From an uncultured Lachnospiraceae bacterium (GTDB taxonomy: Bacteria; Bacillota; Clostridia; Lachnospirales; Lachnospiraceae), in assembly GCA_947039785.1 (NCBI GenBank), contig CAMQZX010000006.1, positions 1-39,790 on the forward strand: DNA of 39,790 nt, written 5' to 3'. This document shows positions 16,120 through 26,460 of this stretch, piece after piece; position 1 is the stretch's first letter, and each line of letters opens with the position of its first letter. Both the position numbers and the translations under genes were made by a program. The notes below the pieces were generated by a model. That model was not told the DNA's origin and made no database searches. It saw only the letters and a program-made list of their open reading frames with translations.

Positions 16120-16809
16120 ATGAGTGGAAAGTTATTTGGAGTTGGAGTGGGACCGGGAGATCCGGAGCTTTTGACCCTGAAAGCCCTTCGTCTTGTGAAG
16201 GAAAATGAAATTATTGCAGTGCCGGGAAACGATCCCAAAGACAGTGTGGCATACCAGATTGTCAAAGGGATTTACGAGGAAATTGAGAACAAAGAGTTGA
16301 TGGCAATTCCCATGCCCATGACAAAGGACCCTAAAGTTCTGGAAGAAAATCATGCCAAGGGAACTCAGATGATCAGGGAAAAGCTGGATGCAGGAAAGAA
16401 TGTGGTTTTTTTGACACTGGGTGATCCCACAGTATATTCTACCTACATTTATGTACATAAGAGAATTCAGCAGATGGGTTATGAGGTGGAAATCGTCAGC
16501 GGAATCACTTCCTTCTGTGCAGTGGCTGCCAAATTAAACATCAGTCTGGTGGAAAAGGCAGAGCCTCTTCATGTGGTTCCGGCATCCTATCAGATTGAAG
16601 ACGCTTTGAAGCTGCCGGGTACTAAGGTGCTGATGAAAGCCGGTAAGAAAATGGCAGATGTGAAAAAACAGCTGGTAGAAAGCGGTGTGCCGGCTGTTAT
16701 GATTGAAAACTGCGGAATGCCGGGAGAGAAAATCTATCATGGTGCCCAGGAGATTCCGGAAACAGCAGGGTACTATTCCCTGATCATTGTAAAGGATAAG
16801 GAAAACTAA
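16120..16809 (+). CDS. cbiL: (Cobalt-)precorrin-2 C20-methyltransferase
   Basis: SAM-dependent methylation at C20, the first committed ring methylation. The 229-residue tetrapyrrole methylase begins GKLFGVGVGPGDPELLTLKA and carries FLTLGDPTVYSTY and EIVSGITSFCAVAA, the usual SAM-binding loops. AAGGAG precedes the start. It lies 98 bases after cbiD and 94 bases before cbiF; these are the widest gaps in the operon, and no promoter or terminator is obvious in them. Confidence 0.94.
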   Translation: MSGKLFGVGVGPGDPELLTLKALRLVKENEIIAVPGNDPKDSVAYQIVKGIYEEIENKELMAIPMPMTKDPKVLEENHAKGTQMIREKLDAGKNVVFLTLGDPTVYSTYIYVHKRIQQMGYEVEIVSGITSFCAVAAKLNISLVEKAEPLHVVPASYQIEDALKLPGTKVLMKAGKKMADVKKQLVESGVPAVMIENCGMPGEKIYHGAQEIPETAGYYSLIIVKDKEN

Positions 16810-16903
16810 GAGATATTGTAAGAGATGTTGATAAAGGGCTGTCTTATATCATAGATACAGATGTATTGGACCGCCTATGACCATTGAATAAGGAGAAAAG
16901 AGT

Positions 16904-17662
16904 ATGATACATTTTGTTGGAGCGGGTTCAGGTGCCCCGGATTTGATCACAGTGAGAGGCAAGAAATTTCTGGAAGAAGCAGATATCATCATCTACGCAG
17001 GTTCCCTGGTAAACCCTCAGCTTTTGGATTATGCCAAGGAAGGCTGCCAGATTTACAACAGTGCAAAAATGACTTTGGAAGAAGTTATTCAGATTATGGA
17101 GCTGGGGGAGAAAGCTCAAAAGCTTACCGTTCGTCTTCACACAGGTGATCCCTGCATTTATGGTGCCATCCGTGAGCAGATGGATATCCTGGATGAAAAA
17201 GGAATTTCCTACGATTACTGTCCTGGTGTCAGCGCGTTCTGCGGCGCTGCTTCGGCGCTGAATCTGGAATACACGTTGCCGGAGATTTCTCAGAGTGTAA
17301 TCATTACACGTATGGCAGGGCGTACCCCGGTGCCAAAGAAGGAGAGCATTGAGTCTTTTGCTGCTCATCGGGCAACCATGGTGGTGTTCTTAAGCACCGG
17401 AATGCTGGAAGAGCTGAGCAGACGGCTCATCGAGGGCGGATATACTGCTGAGACTCCGGCTGCCATTGTGTATAAGGCAACCTGGGAGGATGAGAAGAAA
17501 TTCGTCTGTACTGTGGGAACCTTGGCTCAGACCGCCAGGGAAAATAACATCACCAAGACAGCTCTGATGATCATCGGAGATGTGGTATCTGCCAGTGACT
17601 ATGATCGTTCCAAGTTATACGATCCTGCCTTTACCACAGAATTCAGACAGGCGACAGAATAA
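16904..17662 (+). CDS. cbiF: (Cobalt-)precorrin-4 C11-methyltransferase
   Basis: SAM-dependent methylation at C11. A 252-residue tetrapyrrole methylase starting IHFVGAGSGAPDLITVRG, with IIYAGSLVNP, HTGDPCIYGAI and CPGVSAFCGAASAL. The GAGSGAPDL and AGSLVNP segments separate CbiF/CobM from the other methylases. AAGGAG stands before the start. cbiG follows after 15 bases. Confidence 0.94.
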   Translation: MIHFVGAGSGAPDLITVRGKKFLEEADIIIYAGSLVNPQLLDYAKEGCQIYNSAKMTLEEVIQIMELGEKAQKLTVRLHTGDPCIYGAIREQMDILDEKGISYDYCPGVSAFCGAASALNLEYTLPEISQSVIITRMAGRTPVPKKESIESFAAHRATMVVFLSTGMLEELSRRLIEGGYTAETPAAIVYKATWEDEKKFVCTVGTLAQTARENNITKTALMIIGDVVSASDYDRSKLYDPAFTTEFRQATE

Positions 17663-17677
17663 TTCAGGAGGCAGCAG

Positions 17678-18754
17678 ATGCGAGTAACCATGATCAGTTT
17701 TACCATATCTGGCTGTCAGTTGGGACAGAAAGTGTCTCGTGGATTAACGAAGCTTGGATATGACACAAAGCAATTTACCAAAAGTGCCCATACTATGGAT
17801 TCTGATGCTGTTCAGGTTCAGGAACCACTTGGTAAATGGACTGGAAAGGCTTTCGAAGATTCTGATGCCATTTTGTTTATTGGGGCCTGTGGGATTGCTG
17901 TTCGAAGCATTGCCCCTTATGTGAAAGATAAGAAGAAAGACCCGGCGGTGATTGTCATTGACGAGAGGGGAACCTTTGCCATTTCCCTGTTGTCAGGACA
18001 CATCGGCGGGGCCAATGAGTTGACCGGGATTATTGCATCCATTGCAGGAGCACAGCCTGTCATCACCACGGCCACTGATTTAAACGGCAGGTTTGCCGTG
18101 GATGTGTTTGCCAGAAAAAATGGCTGTTACATCTCTGAGATGAAATATGCCAAGGAAGTATCGGCGGCACTTTTGGCAGGAGAAGAGGTGGGTTTTTACA
18201 GTGAGTTCCCCTGGAAGGGGGAATTGCCCAGAGGACTGGTGCCTTATCAGAAGGGTGAAAAGAAGCCAAAGCTTGGTATTGCGGTGACTCCTTCTTTTCA
18301 GAAGCATCTCTATGAGCGAACCCTGTATCTGGTTCCAAAGATTCTCGCCTTGGGAATTGGCTGCCGCAAAGGAACTTCCATGGAGACCATACTGGGGCAG
18401 GTGAGAAAGCTCTGCAGTGAATTGATGATTCCAGAAGCTGCCGTTAAGCAGGTGGCGACTATTGATATCAAGAAAGAAGAACCTGGTCTGGTGGCATACT
18501 GTCGTGACCGCAATTTCCCCCTGATTTGTTACACTTCGGAGGAATTGCTGGCAGTGGAAGGTGAGTTTACTGAGTCAGAATTTGTAAAAAAGCAGGTGGG
18601 GGTGGGTAACGTCTGTGAGCGCAGCGCCCTTCTTGCCAGCAGTATTGAAATAAGCAGCAAAAAAACAAATGGAAAATTGATCCACGGAAAATATGCTGGC
18701 AATGGAGTGACTGTGGCATTGGCCGTGGAGGAATGGAGTGTGAACTTTGAATAA
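17678..18754 (+). CDS. cbiG: Cobalt-precorrin-5A hydrolase
   Basis: Opens the delta-lactone of cobalt-precorrin-5A with release of acetaldehyde, needed for anaerobic ring contraction. The 358 residues show an N-terminal domain (ISFTISGCQLGQKV), the central ILFIGACGIAVRSIAPYVKDK and LLSGHIGGANELT motifs, and a C-terminal CobE/GbiG-like domain from about 220 (LALGIGCRKGTS). GGAGG lies before the ATG. Its stop lies inside the next gene, whose start overlaps by eight bases. Confidence 0.94.
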   Translation: MRVTMISFTISGCQLGQKVSRGLTKLGYDTKQFTKSAHTMDSDAVQVQEPLGKWTGKAFEDSDAILFIGACGIAVRSIAPYVKDKKKDPAVIVIDERGTFAISLLSGHIGGANELTGIIASIAGAQPVITTATDLNGRFAVDVFARKNGCYISEMKYAKEVSAALLAGEEVGFYSEFPWKGELPRGLVPYQKGEKKPKLGIAVTPSFQKHLYERTLYLVPKILALGIGCRKGTSMETILGQVRKLCSELMIPEAAVKQVATIDIKKEEPGLVAYCRDRNFPLICYTSEELLAVEGEFTESEFVKKQVGVGNVCERSALLASSIEISSKKTNGKLIHGKYAGNGVTVALAVEEWSVNFE

Positions 18755-19478
18755 GATATATGTAGTGGGCATTGGCCCTGGAGAATATGAGCAGATGACC
18801 ATCAAGGCAGCAAATGCTTTAAAAAGCTGTGACACCATTATCGGATACACCGTGTATGTGGATCTGGTGAAAGAGCATTTTGCAGATAAGGAATTTATGA
18901 CCACACCGATGAAAAAAGAGGTAGAGCGCTGTGTGCTGGCCTTTGAGGAAGCAAAAAAGGGTAAAACCGTATCCATGATCTGCAGCGGAGATGCCGGAGT
19001 GTATGGCATGGCCGGCCTGATGTACGAAGTAGGGGTAAATTACCCGGATGTGGAGCTGGAAATTATTCCAGGAGTGACAGCAGCTACAGGCGGAGCCTCT
19101 GTTCTGGGTGCACCGTTGATTCACGATTTCTGTCTGATCAGTTTAAGTGACCTTCTGACTCCATGGGAGAAGATCGAAGCAAGACTGCTTCACGCTTCGG
19201 AGGCAGATTTTGTAATCTGTCTGTATAATCCGTCCAGCAGAAAACGTCATGATTATTTACAGAAAGCCTGTGATTTGATGATGCAGCACAAAGCTCCTGA
19301 GACTGTCTGTGGTATAGTGATGAATATCGGAAGAGAAGGGGAGCAGATGCACACCATGTCCTTAAAGGAACTTCGTGATACCAAGGTGGATATGTTTACC
19401 ACCGTATTTATCGGAAATTCTCAGACTAAGGAATTAAGCGGCAAAATGGTAACACCAAGAGGTTATAGAAATGTGTAA
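18747..19478 (+). CDS. cbiH: (Cobalt-)precorrin-3B C17-methyltransferase
   Basis: Methylates C17 and drives ring contraction. The 243 residues include IYVVGIGPGEYEQMT, SGDAGVYGMAGLMYE, PGVTAATGGASVLGAPL and LYNPSSRKRHDY, all typical of CbiH/CobJ. The start appears to be TTG at 18747, overlapping cbiG by eight bases with GGAG eight bases upstream. No ATG lies nearby in frame, so an unusual start and translational coupling are likely. Confidence 0.93.
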   Translation: MNKIYVVGIGPGEYEQMTIKAANALKSCDTIIGYTVYVDLVKEHFADKEFMTTPMKKEVERCVLAFEEAKKGKTVSMICSGDAGVYGMAGLMYEVGVNYPDVELEIIPGVTAATGGASVLGAPLIHDFCLISLSDLLTPWEKIEARLLHASEADFVICLYNPSSRKRHDYLQKACDLMMQHKAPETVCGIVMNIGREGEQMHTMSLKELRDTKVDMFTTVFIGNSQTKELSGKMVTPRGYRNV

Positions 19479-21435
19479 AATACTTGTGTTTGCAGGTACG
19501 ACAGAAGGCTATCAGATCACAGAATTTCTGGAAGAGCATCAGGTGAGGACTCACATGTGTGTGGCCACCGATTATGGTTCCTTGCGTCTTGCCCAGACGG
19601 AATATCTCACCATTTCCCATGAGCGCATGAATCAGCAGGAGATGGAGGCCTTTATGGGAAAAGAGCAATTTACCCAGGTCATTGATGCAACACACCCTTA
19701 TGCGGTGGAGGTGACGGATAACATCAAAAAAGCCTGTGAAAACACAGGGATTCCTTATCAGCGTGTTCTTCGCGGGGAATCTGCAGCTCCTGTGGAGGGA
19801 GATGTGGTGATGGTGGATTCGGTGGAGGATGCCATTGACTTTCTGGAAGGAACTCAGGGAAATGTGCTGGTGACCACAGGAAGCAAGGAGCTTGGAAAGT
19901 TTACCCGTCTTACGGGATATCAGGAGCGTATCTATGCCAGAGTACTGTCTCTGCCCAATGTGGTGGAGCAGTGCAGCCAGTATGGCTTTCAGGGGGCGCA
20001 TCTGATCTGTATGCAGGGCCCCTTTATCAAGGAATTGAACACGGCTATGCTGCGGCAATATAACTGCCGTTATCTGGTGACCAAGGAAGCCGGAAAAAAC
20101 GGCGGATTTGAGGAAAAATGCCAGGCGGCGAAGGATGCGGATGCCATCTTGGTAGTTATTGGGCGTCCCAGACAGGAGCAGGGTATCAGCGTGGAAGCGT
20201 GCAGACAGAAGCTTCGGGAACTTTGTAATATAAAAGCAGAGCAGAAAATCTCCCTGGTAGGAATCGGAATGGGAAGTAAGGAATCCATGACGGTGGAGGC
20301 TGCCAAAGTCTGCCGTGAAGCTCAGTGTATCATCGGAGGCAAACGCCTTGTGGATGCAGTGGCAGCTCCCAATCAGGTGGTATGCTATGAATATCTGTCA
20401 GGAAAAATTAAAGAATATATCGATGCACATCCTGAATTTGAGCGAATTGTCATTGCACTGTCCGGCGATGTGGGCTTTTATAGCGGAGCCAGGAAGCTGG
20501 TTGAAGTGTTGGGGGAGCAGGTAGAAGTGATCTGCGGAATATCCTCGGTGGTGTATTTTATGTCAAAGATTCATCAGTCCTGGGACGATGCAGCTATTGT
20601 CAGCGCCCACGGAAGAGAATGTAATCTCATTCATTATATAAAATCCAACAAAAAGACATTCTCCATTCTGGGAACAAGAGATGGAGCGGCTTGTCTGGCA
20701 AGAAAGCTGGTGGATTATGGAATGAATCACGTGATCATGTATGTGGGAGAGGAGCTTTCTTATGACCAGGAGAAGATTCTTTCCGGCGTTCCGTCTGAGT
20801 TTGTGGACTATGATAGCAGCGTTCTGTCCGTAGTTTGTGTGGTAAATCCCCAGGCAAAGGAGCTTCCGAAGCATTTCCGTGACCGGGAGTTTATCCGGGG
20901 TAAGGCACCTATGACAAAGGAAGAAGTAAGAAGTTTGTCGGTGGACAAGCTGGAGATTCCATCTGATGCCATCTGTTACGATGTTGGAGCCGGAACTGGC
21001 TCTGTCTCCATGGAGATGGCATTGCAGGCTTATGACGGCAAGGTCTATGCCATTGAGAAAAAGCTGGAGGCTGTGGAGCTGATCCGTAAGAATCAAAAGG
21101 CGTTGGCTCTTGACAATCTGGTGGTATTGGAGGGACTGGCTCCGGGAGCGATGGAAGAGCTGGAAGCACCTACTCATGCTTTTATCGGCGGTTCTTCCGG
21201 AAATCTTCAGGAGATTGTGGCACTTCTTCTTCAGAAGAATCCAGGTGTGCGCATTGTAATTAACTGTATCACTCTGGAGACAGTGGCAGAGGCTCTTGGC
21301 TGCATCCGTACCTTGCCTTTGGAAGATGTGGACATTGCCCAGGTGACGGTGGCAAAATCCAAAGAGCTGGGAGCCTACCATATGATGATGGGCGAGAACC
21401 CCATCTATATTATTTCCTGTAAGGGGGCGGCATAA
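19471..21435 (+). CDS. Three-domain fusion: CbiJ (precorrin-6A reductase), CbiE (C5-methyltransferase), CbiT (C15-methyltransferase/decarboxylase)
   Basis: A 654-residue protein that appears to carry three consecutive functions. Residues about 1-255 are CbiJ-like (ILVFAGTTEGYQ, IDATHPYAVEVT, TTGSKEL, VVIGRPRQEQG), reducing cobalt-precorrin-6A. Residues about 259-462 are CbiE-like (SLVGIGMGSKESMTVEAA, IIGGKRLVDAV, ALSGDVGFYSGA). Residues about 472-654 are CbiT-like, with the SAM loop DVGAGTGSVS (504-513) and FIGGSSGNLQEIV. The DNA is one uninterrupted frame with no stop at the joints. The start overlaps cbiH by eight bases and the stop directly abuts cbiA. CbiE-CbiT fusions (CobL type) are common; the added reductase is less so. 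Confidence 0.92.
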   Translation: MCKILVFAGTTEGYQITEFLEEHQVRTHMCVATDYGSLRLAQTEYLTISHERMNQQEMEAFMGKEQFTQVIDATHPYAVEVTDNIKKACENTGIPYQRVLRGESAAPVEGDVVMVDSVEDAIDFLEGTQGNVLVTTGSKELGKFTRLTGYQERIYARVLSLPNVVEQCSQYGFQGAHLICMQGPFIKELNTAMLRQYNCRYLVTKEAGKNGGFEEKCQAAKDADAILVVIGRPRQEQGISVEACRQKLRELCNIKAEQKISLVGIGMGSKESMTVEAAKVCREAQCIIGGKRLVDAVAAPNQVVCYEYLSGKIKEYIDAHPEFERIVIALSGDVGFYSGARKLVEVLGEQVEVICGISSVVYFMSKIHQSWDDAAIVSAHGRECNLIHYIKSNKKTFSILGTRDGAACLARKLVDYGMNHVIMYVGEELSYDQEKILSGVPSEFVDYDSSVLSVVCVVNPQAKELPKHFRDREFIRGKAPMTKEEVRSLSVDKLEIPSDAICYDVGAGTGSVSMEMALQAYDGKVYAIEKKLEAVELIRKNQKALALDNLVVLEGLAPGAMEELEAPTHAFIGGSSGNLQEIVALLLQKNPGVRIVINCITLETVAEALGCIRTLPLEDVDIAQVTVAKSKELGAYHMMMGENPIYIISCKGAA

Positions 21436-22827
21436 ATGCAGAAAGTACCTAGAATATTAATCGGAGCCGGAGCCAGTGGAAGCGGGAAGACCATGATCAC
21501 CTGCGGTGTGCTTCAGGCGTTGAAAAACAGAGGATTGAAAGTGGCTTCCTTTAAATGCGGCCCGGACTATATTGATCCCATGTTTCATACCACGGTTATT
21601 GGAACGAAATCCAGAAATCTGGATACCTTTTTTGCCGGGGAAGAGATTACCCGGTATGTGTTGATGGAAAACGCAAAGGATGTGGACATTTCCGTAATGG
21701 AAGGAGTCATGGGCTATTACGACGGTGTGGGCGGTATCACCACCCAGGCCAGTGCTTATGAGCTTGCCTCTATGACTCAGACTCCGGTGATTTTGATTAT
21801 CAACTGCAAAGGAATGAGCATTTCCATGGCAGCTCAGATTAAGGGCTTTTTGGAGTATCGTGAGGATAGTGGAATCAAAGGTGTGATTTTAAATCAGATT
21901 TCTCCCATGTTGTATCAGCGGATGAAAACTCTCATTGAGCAGGAACTGCATATCCAGGTGCTGGGCTATGTGCCCACCATTCATGATTGCGTCATCGAGA
22001 GCCGTCATCTGGGACTGTTGCTGCCGGAGGAGGTACCGGAATTACAGCAGAACATTCAGAGTCTTGCGAAGGTTCTGGAGCAGACGCTGAATCTGGATGC
22101 CATAATTCGTCTGGCTGAAAATGCCCCCCAGTTGGAGCCGGTTGTTTTGGAGAAGATGGACTTGGCTTATGGATATCGTGTCCTGGAACCTATCCGGATT
22201 GCTCTGGCTTCTGATGAGGCATTCTGCTTCTTTTATGAGGACAACTTCCGACTTCTGAAGAAAATGGGAGCAGAGCTGATTCCCTTCTCGCCTCTTCATG
22301 ACAGGGAACTGCCAAAGGGCATTCATGGAATTTTGCTCTACGGCGGCTATCCGGAGCTTCACGGCAGGGAGCTGGCGGCCAATCAGTCTATGAAGGACAG
22401 TATCTATAACAAGATTATGGAAGGAATGCCCTGTATGGCAGAGTGCGGCGGCTTTATGTATCTGCACGAATCCATGGAAGACATGGACAACCGGATTCAT
22501 CCCATGGTGGGTGTGATTTCAGGAGAAGTCTATCGGACACCCAAGTTGAAGCGGTTTGGTTATGTGAATCTGACTCTGGGAGAAGAGGTGTTTGGAGAAC
22601 AGGTGGGAGACCTGCCCGCTCATGAATTTCACTACTTTGATTCCACCAATTGTGGAGATGGATTTCTGGCGAAAAAGCCCATGAGCAATCGTTCCTGGAA
22701 TTGTATGCATACGGAGCACAACCTGTTTGTGGGATTCCCTCATTTTTATTACTATGGAAATCCGAAATTACCGGCGGCCTTTTTGAAGGCAGCGTTAAAT
22801 TATAAGAAATCACGGCAGAAAGGATGA
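21436..22827 (+). CDS. cbiA: Cobyrinate a,c-diamide synthase
   Basis: ATP- and glutamine-dependent amidation of the a and c side chains of cobyrinate. The P-loop is GAGASGSGKTMITCGVL near the N-terminus, followed by KCGPDYIDPMFH. The C-terminal class I glutaminase domain carries the nucleophile cysteine in MAECGGFMYL. The 463-residue length is normal. The ATG immediately follows the stop of the preceding gene, with AAGGGGG upstream. The end overlaps the earliest possible cbiB start. Confidence 0.95.
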   Translation: MQKVPRILIGAGASGSGKTMITCGVLQALKNRGLKVASFKCGPDYIDPMFHTTVIGTKSRNLDTFFAGEEITRYVLMENAKDVDISVMEGVMGYYDGVGGITTQASAYELASMTQTPVILIINCKGMSISMAAQIKGFLEYREDSGIKGVILNQISPMLYQRMKTLIEQELHIQVLGYVPTIHDCVIESRHLGLLLPEEVPELQQNIQSLAKVLEQTLNLDAIIRLAENAPQLEPVVLEKMDLAYGYRVLEPIRIALASDEAFCFFYEDNFRLLKKMGAELIPFSPLHDRELPKGIHGILLYGGYPELHGRELAANQSMKDSIYNKIMEGMPCMAECGGFMYLHESMEDMDNRIHPMVGVISGEVYRTPKLKRFGYVNLTLGEEVFGEQVGDLPAHEFHYFDSTNCGDGFLAKKPMSNRSWNCMHTEHNLFVGFPHFYYYGNPKLPAAFLKAALNYKKSRQKG

Positions 22828-22832
22828 TGGCT

Positions 22833-23807
22833 ATGATGATTACTCATGGACTTGCTCTGTTGCTGGGATTTCTGTTAGATCTGTGTTTTGGTGATCCCAG
22901 ATGGCTGTATCATCCCATTTGTATCACTGGAAATCTGATTGCCTGGCTTCAGAAGAAGCTAAGAGCAGCCTTTCCAAAAACACCGGGAGGAGAGCATCAG
23001 GCAGGTGCTTTGCTGGTGATTTTGGTGTGTATTTACTCGCTGGGGGCTCCGGCTGTGATTTTATATGTGCTGTATCGGATTCACTGGGCAGCAGGATTTG
23101 TGATGGAGACCTTCTGGTGCTATCAGCTTCTGGCTGCCAGGTCCTTAAAAACAGAGAGTATGAAAGTGTATGCGGAGCTTGAGAAAGAAGATTTGGAAGG
23201 TGCCCGTTATGCCGTATCCATGATTGTGGGGAGAGATACCAAGTCCCTCACTGATACCGGAGTCATCAAAGCTACAGTGGAGACCATTGCGGAAAATACT
23301 TCGGACGGTGTGGTGGCTCCCATGATTTATATGGCAATCGGCGGTGTGCCGCTGATGTATCTGTATAAAGGAATCAATACCATGGATTCCATGGTGGGAT
23401 ATAAAGATGAAAAATATCTTCATTTCGGGCGTTATGCGGCAAAGCTGGACGACCTTGCCAACTTTATTCCGGCAAGAGTCTGCGGTGTGTTGATGATTTT
23501 GGGAGCCTTTGTCTGCGGTATGAATGGGAAAAAGGCTGCTTGGATTTTTAAGCGGGATCGATACAATCATGCCAGCCCCAATTCTGCCCAGACCGAGTCG
23601 GTGATGGCAGGTGCCCTTGGGGTGCAGCTGGCGGGAGATGCATGGTATTTTGGGAAGCTTTACAAAAAGCCCACCATCGGAGATTTTGGCCGTCCCGTTG
23701 AAAAGGAGGATATTCCACGGGCCAATCGGCTTATGTATGGGGCTTCGGCGCTTTGTTGTCTGGCGCTTGTCGTTCTTTTGGGAGTCCTTTCCCAAATTCC
23801 TCTCTGA
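22833..23807 (+). CDS. cbiB: Adenosylcobinamide-phosphate synthase
   Basis: A membrane protein that joins aminopropanol phosphate to adenosylcobyrate. It starts with a hydrophobic helix and LLDLCFGDPRWLYHPICITG, typical of CbiB, then ENTSDGVVAPMIYMAIGG and ARVCGVLMILGAF. Several hydrophobic segments are visible and the size is normal. In-frame ATGs occur at 22824, 22827, 22833 and 22836. I prefer 22833 because AAAGGA lies about eight bases before it, while 22824 has no spacing. The earliest would overlap the cbiA stop as ATGA. Confidence 0.92.
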   Translation: MMITHGLALLLGFLLDLCFGDPRWLYHPICITGNLIAWLQKKLRAAFPKTPGGEHQAGALLVILVCIYSLGAPAVILYVLYRIHWAAGFVMETFWCYQLLAARSLKTESMKVYAELEKEDLEGARYAVSMIVGRDTKSLTDTGVIKATVETIAENTSDGVVAPMIYMAIGGVPLMYLYKGINTMDSMVGYKDEKYLHFGRYAAKLDDLANFIPARVCGVLMILGAFVCGMNGKKAAWIFKRDRYNHASPNSAQTESVMAGALGVQLAGDAWYFGKLYKKPTIGDFGRPVEKEDIPRANRLMYGASALCCLALVVLLGVLSQIPL

Positions 23808-23851
23808 TTTTGGAGAGATGAGATAGAGAATGGAAAAGACTGGAGTAGATT

Positions 23852-24910
23852 ATGTTAAAACATGTACATGGCGGTGATGTGTACCGTTATGAAAATTATC
23901 TGGATTATTCGGCAAACTGTAATCCGCTGGGAGTTCCAAAGGGAGTGCGGGATGCCATTGTTCAGGCTGTGGATTCGGTGGTTCACTATCCCGATGTTCA
24001 GTGTGAAAAATTAAAGCAGGCCATTGGGGCATATGAGCAGGTCCCAACAGGGCAGATTTTCTGCGGCAACGGAGCTGCGGAGGTAATCTTTTCTCTGTGC
24101 CTTGCCAGAAAGCCGAAGGTGGCTTTGATTCCTGCGCCCACCTTTGCAGAGTACGAGCAGGCATTGGAGAGTGTGGGCTGTGAGGTAAAGCTTCATTTTC
24201 TAAAGGAAGATGAGGGCTTTGTGCTGGATGATACATTTGCGGAGGAAATTTGCAGGATAAAGCCGGATATGGTGTTTCTGTGCAATCCCAACAATCCCAC
24301 CGGGGTGCTGACACCCAGAAAGCTTCTGGAGATGATTTTAAAAGTCTGTGATGAACAGGGCACGCTGCTGGTACTGGATGAGTGCTTTCTGGATTTTATA
24401 GAAAAGCCGGAAGATTATACCATGAAAGCTTATCTGGGAAAGAATCCAAATCTGTTTATTGTAAAGGCATTTACCAAGCGTTATGCAATGGCAGGAGTCC
24501 GGCTGGGATATGGCCTTACCCAAAATGCAGCTCTTATGGAGAAAATGGAGCTGGTGACTCAGCCCTGGAATGTGTCCAGTCTGGCACAGGCGGCGGGAAT
24601 TGCAGCATTAAAGGAAAAAGAGTATGTGGAAGCGGGACGTCAGCTGATCTTTCGGGAGAGAGACTATCTTTTGGAAGAGCTTCGAAAACTTCCCCTGAAG
24701 GTGTATGATTCCTGCGCCAATTACATATTTTTCCGGGGAAGAGATGACCTGCCCCAGAAAATGAAAGAGTTTAAGATATTGATTCGTGACTGCAGCAATT
24801 ACCACAATCTGACTCCGGGTTACTGCCGGATTGCTGTGCGGACCCATGAGGAGAACCAGCGGCTGATCGGGGCGCTGCGGCAGATTGAACTGTCAGGAAA
24901 TAAAGAATAG
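23852..24910 (+). CDS. cobD: L-threonine-O-3-phosphate decarboxylase (CobD type)
   Basis: A pyridoxal-phosphate enzyme that makes aminopropanol phosphate for the lower-ligand arm. The 352-residue class I aminotransferase fold shows [34 protein letters not shown] and the cofactor lysine in [16 protein letters not shown] (about K209). Histidinol-phosphate aminotransferase is a close relative, but placement between cbiB and cbiP makes CobD the likely assignment. It begins [20 protein letters not shown], which is also typical of CobD. Confidence 0.92.
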   Translation: MLKHVHGGDVYRYENYLDYSANCNPLGVPKGVRDAIVQAVDSVVHYPDVQCEKLKQAIGAYEQVPTGQIFCGNGAAEVIFSLCLARKPKVALIPAPTFAEYEQALESVGCEVKLHFLKEDEGFVLDDTFAEEICRIKPDMVFLCNPNNPTGVLTPRKLLEMILKVCDEQGTLLVLDECFLDFIEKPEDYTMKAYLGKNPNLFIVKAFTKRYAMAGVRLGYGLTQNAALMEKMELVTQPWNVSSLAQAAGIAALKEKEYVEAGRQLIFRERDYLLEELRKLPLKVYDSCANYIFFRGRDDLPQKMKEFKILIRDCSNYHNLTPGYCRIAVRTHEENQRLIGALRQIELSGNKE

Positions 24911-24921
24911 GAGATGAGAGA

Positions 24922-26430
24922 ATGGCGAAAGCAATTATGATCCAGGGCACCATGTCCAATGCGGGCAAAAGCCTGCTGGCTGCAGGACTGTGCCGTATTT
25001 TTAAACAGGACGGCTATAAAGTGGCGCCCTTTAAATCCCAGAATATGGCGCTGAATTCCTTCATCACCAATGAAGGACTGGAGATGGGACGTGCCCAGGT
25101 TATGCAGGCGGAAGCGGCAGGGATTCAGCCATCTGTGCTGATGAATCCCATTTTGTTAAAGCCCACCAACGATGTAGGCTCACAGGTGATTGTAAATGGT
25201 GAGGTGCTGGGAACCATGAGTGCCAGAGACTACTTCGCTTATAAGAAGAAATTGCTGCCGGACGTAATGAAAGCATACAAGACACTGGCAGAAGAATATG
25301 ATATTATTGTAATTGAGGGTGCCGGAAGTCCGGCAGAGATCAATCTGAAGGAAGAAGACATTGTCAACATGGGAATGGCAAAGGCTGCCAAGGCGCCTGT
25401 CCTTTTGGTGGGAGACATTGACAGAGGCGGCGTGTTTGCCCAGCTTATTGGTACGGTAATGCTTCTGGAGGAGGATGAGAAAGCCATGGTAAAGGGCTTG
25501 ATCATAAACAAATTCCGGGGAGACAAGACCATTCTGGATCCGGGTGTGGAACAGCTGGAGGAGCTTGCCAGGATACCCGTAGTTGGAGTGGCTCCTTATC
25601 TGGATATTCAGGTGGAGGATGAGGACAGTCTGACAGAACGATTTGAGGGAACTCAGCAGGTTGGGCTCATTGACATTGCCGTGATCCGCCTTCCCAGAAT
25701 TTCCAACTTCACAGACTTTAATCCTTTTGAGTCTGTTCCGGGTGTGTCTCTTCGTTATGTAAAGCGTGCCGGTGAGTTGAAAAATCCGGATATGATTATT
25801 TTGCCCGGAACCAAAAATACCATGGAAGATCTGCTTTGGATGCGTCAGAACGGGCTGGAGGCAGCCATTTTGAAAGAAGCAGCTAAAGGAAAGATCATCT
25901 TTGGCATCTGCGGCGGCTATCAGATGTTGGGTGAGACTTTATCAGATCCCCATCATGTGGAAGCAGGCGGTGAGATTCAGGGAATGGGACTTCTGGCTAT
26001 GGATACCGTGTTTGAGGAAGAGAAGACCAGAACAAGAGTTGGAGGAACCTTCCGTAAGGTGGGTGGACCTTTAAGCCGTTTGGAGGGAGTTCAACTGGAG
26101 GGCTATGAGATTCATATGGGAGAATCCCGTCTGAAAGAAGGTGTTCTTCAGGTTACTGACATTACAGATGGAGTGACGAAAGCTTCCAAGATGGACGGAG
26201 CCTGCCAGGGCAATGTCTATGGTTCTTATGTCCATGGAATCTTCGACAAAGAAGAGGTGGCGAAAAAAATCGTGGAGTCCATTGGTGAGATCAAGGGATT
26301 GGATGTGTCAGAAATGACTGGCGTGGATTTCCAGGCATTCAAAGAGACGCAATATGATATTCTGGCAGAGGGACTGCGCAAGCATCTGGATATGAAGAAA
26401 ATTTATGAGATACTGGAAGAGGGCATTTAA
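24922..26430 (+). CDS. cbiP: Cobyric acid synthase
   Basis: Amidates the b, d, e and g side chains of adenosylcobyrinate diamide with glutamine and ATP. The N-terminus [20 protein letters not shown] contains the P-loop variant, followed by [11 protein letters not shown] and [13 protein letters not shown]. The glutaminase domain has the nucleophile cysteine in [11 protein letters not shown] and the histidine region in GSYVHGIFD. The 502-residue length is normal. GGAGATGAGAGA precedes the ATG, 11 bases after cobD. Confidence 0.95.
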   Translation: MAKAIMIQGTMSNAGKSLLAAGLCRIFKQDGYKVAPFKSQNMALNSFITNEGLEMGRAQVMQAEAAGIQPSVLMNPILLKPTNDVGSQVIVNGEVLGTMSARDYFAYKKKLLPDVMKAYKTLAEEYDIIVIEGAGSPAEINLKEEDIVNMGMAKAAKAPVLLVGDIDRGGVFAQLIGTVMLLEEDEKAMVKGLIINKFRGDKTILDPGVEQLEELARIPVVGVAPYLDIQVEDEDSLTERFEGTQQVGLIDIAVIRLPRISNFTDFNPFESVPGVSLRYVKRAGELKNPDMIILPGTKNTMEDLLWMRQNGLEAAILKEAAKGKIIFGICGGYQMLGETLSDPHHVEAGGEIQGMGLLAMDTVFEEEKTRTRVGGTFRKVGGPLSRLEGVQLEGYEIHMGESRLKEGVLQVTDITDGVTKASKMDGACQGNVYGSYVHGIFDKEEVAKKIVESIGEIKGLDVSEMTGVDFQAFKETQYDILAEGLRKHLDMKKIYEILEEGI

Positions 26431-26460
26431 AATGTCGGGCTTTTTACAGGAGGAACGAGC

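Noticed and set aside
20563..21381. 272-codon antisense frame over the cbiJ/E/T fusion
   Set aside because: Shadow frame without any recognisable domain.
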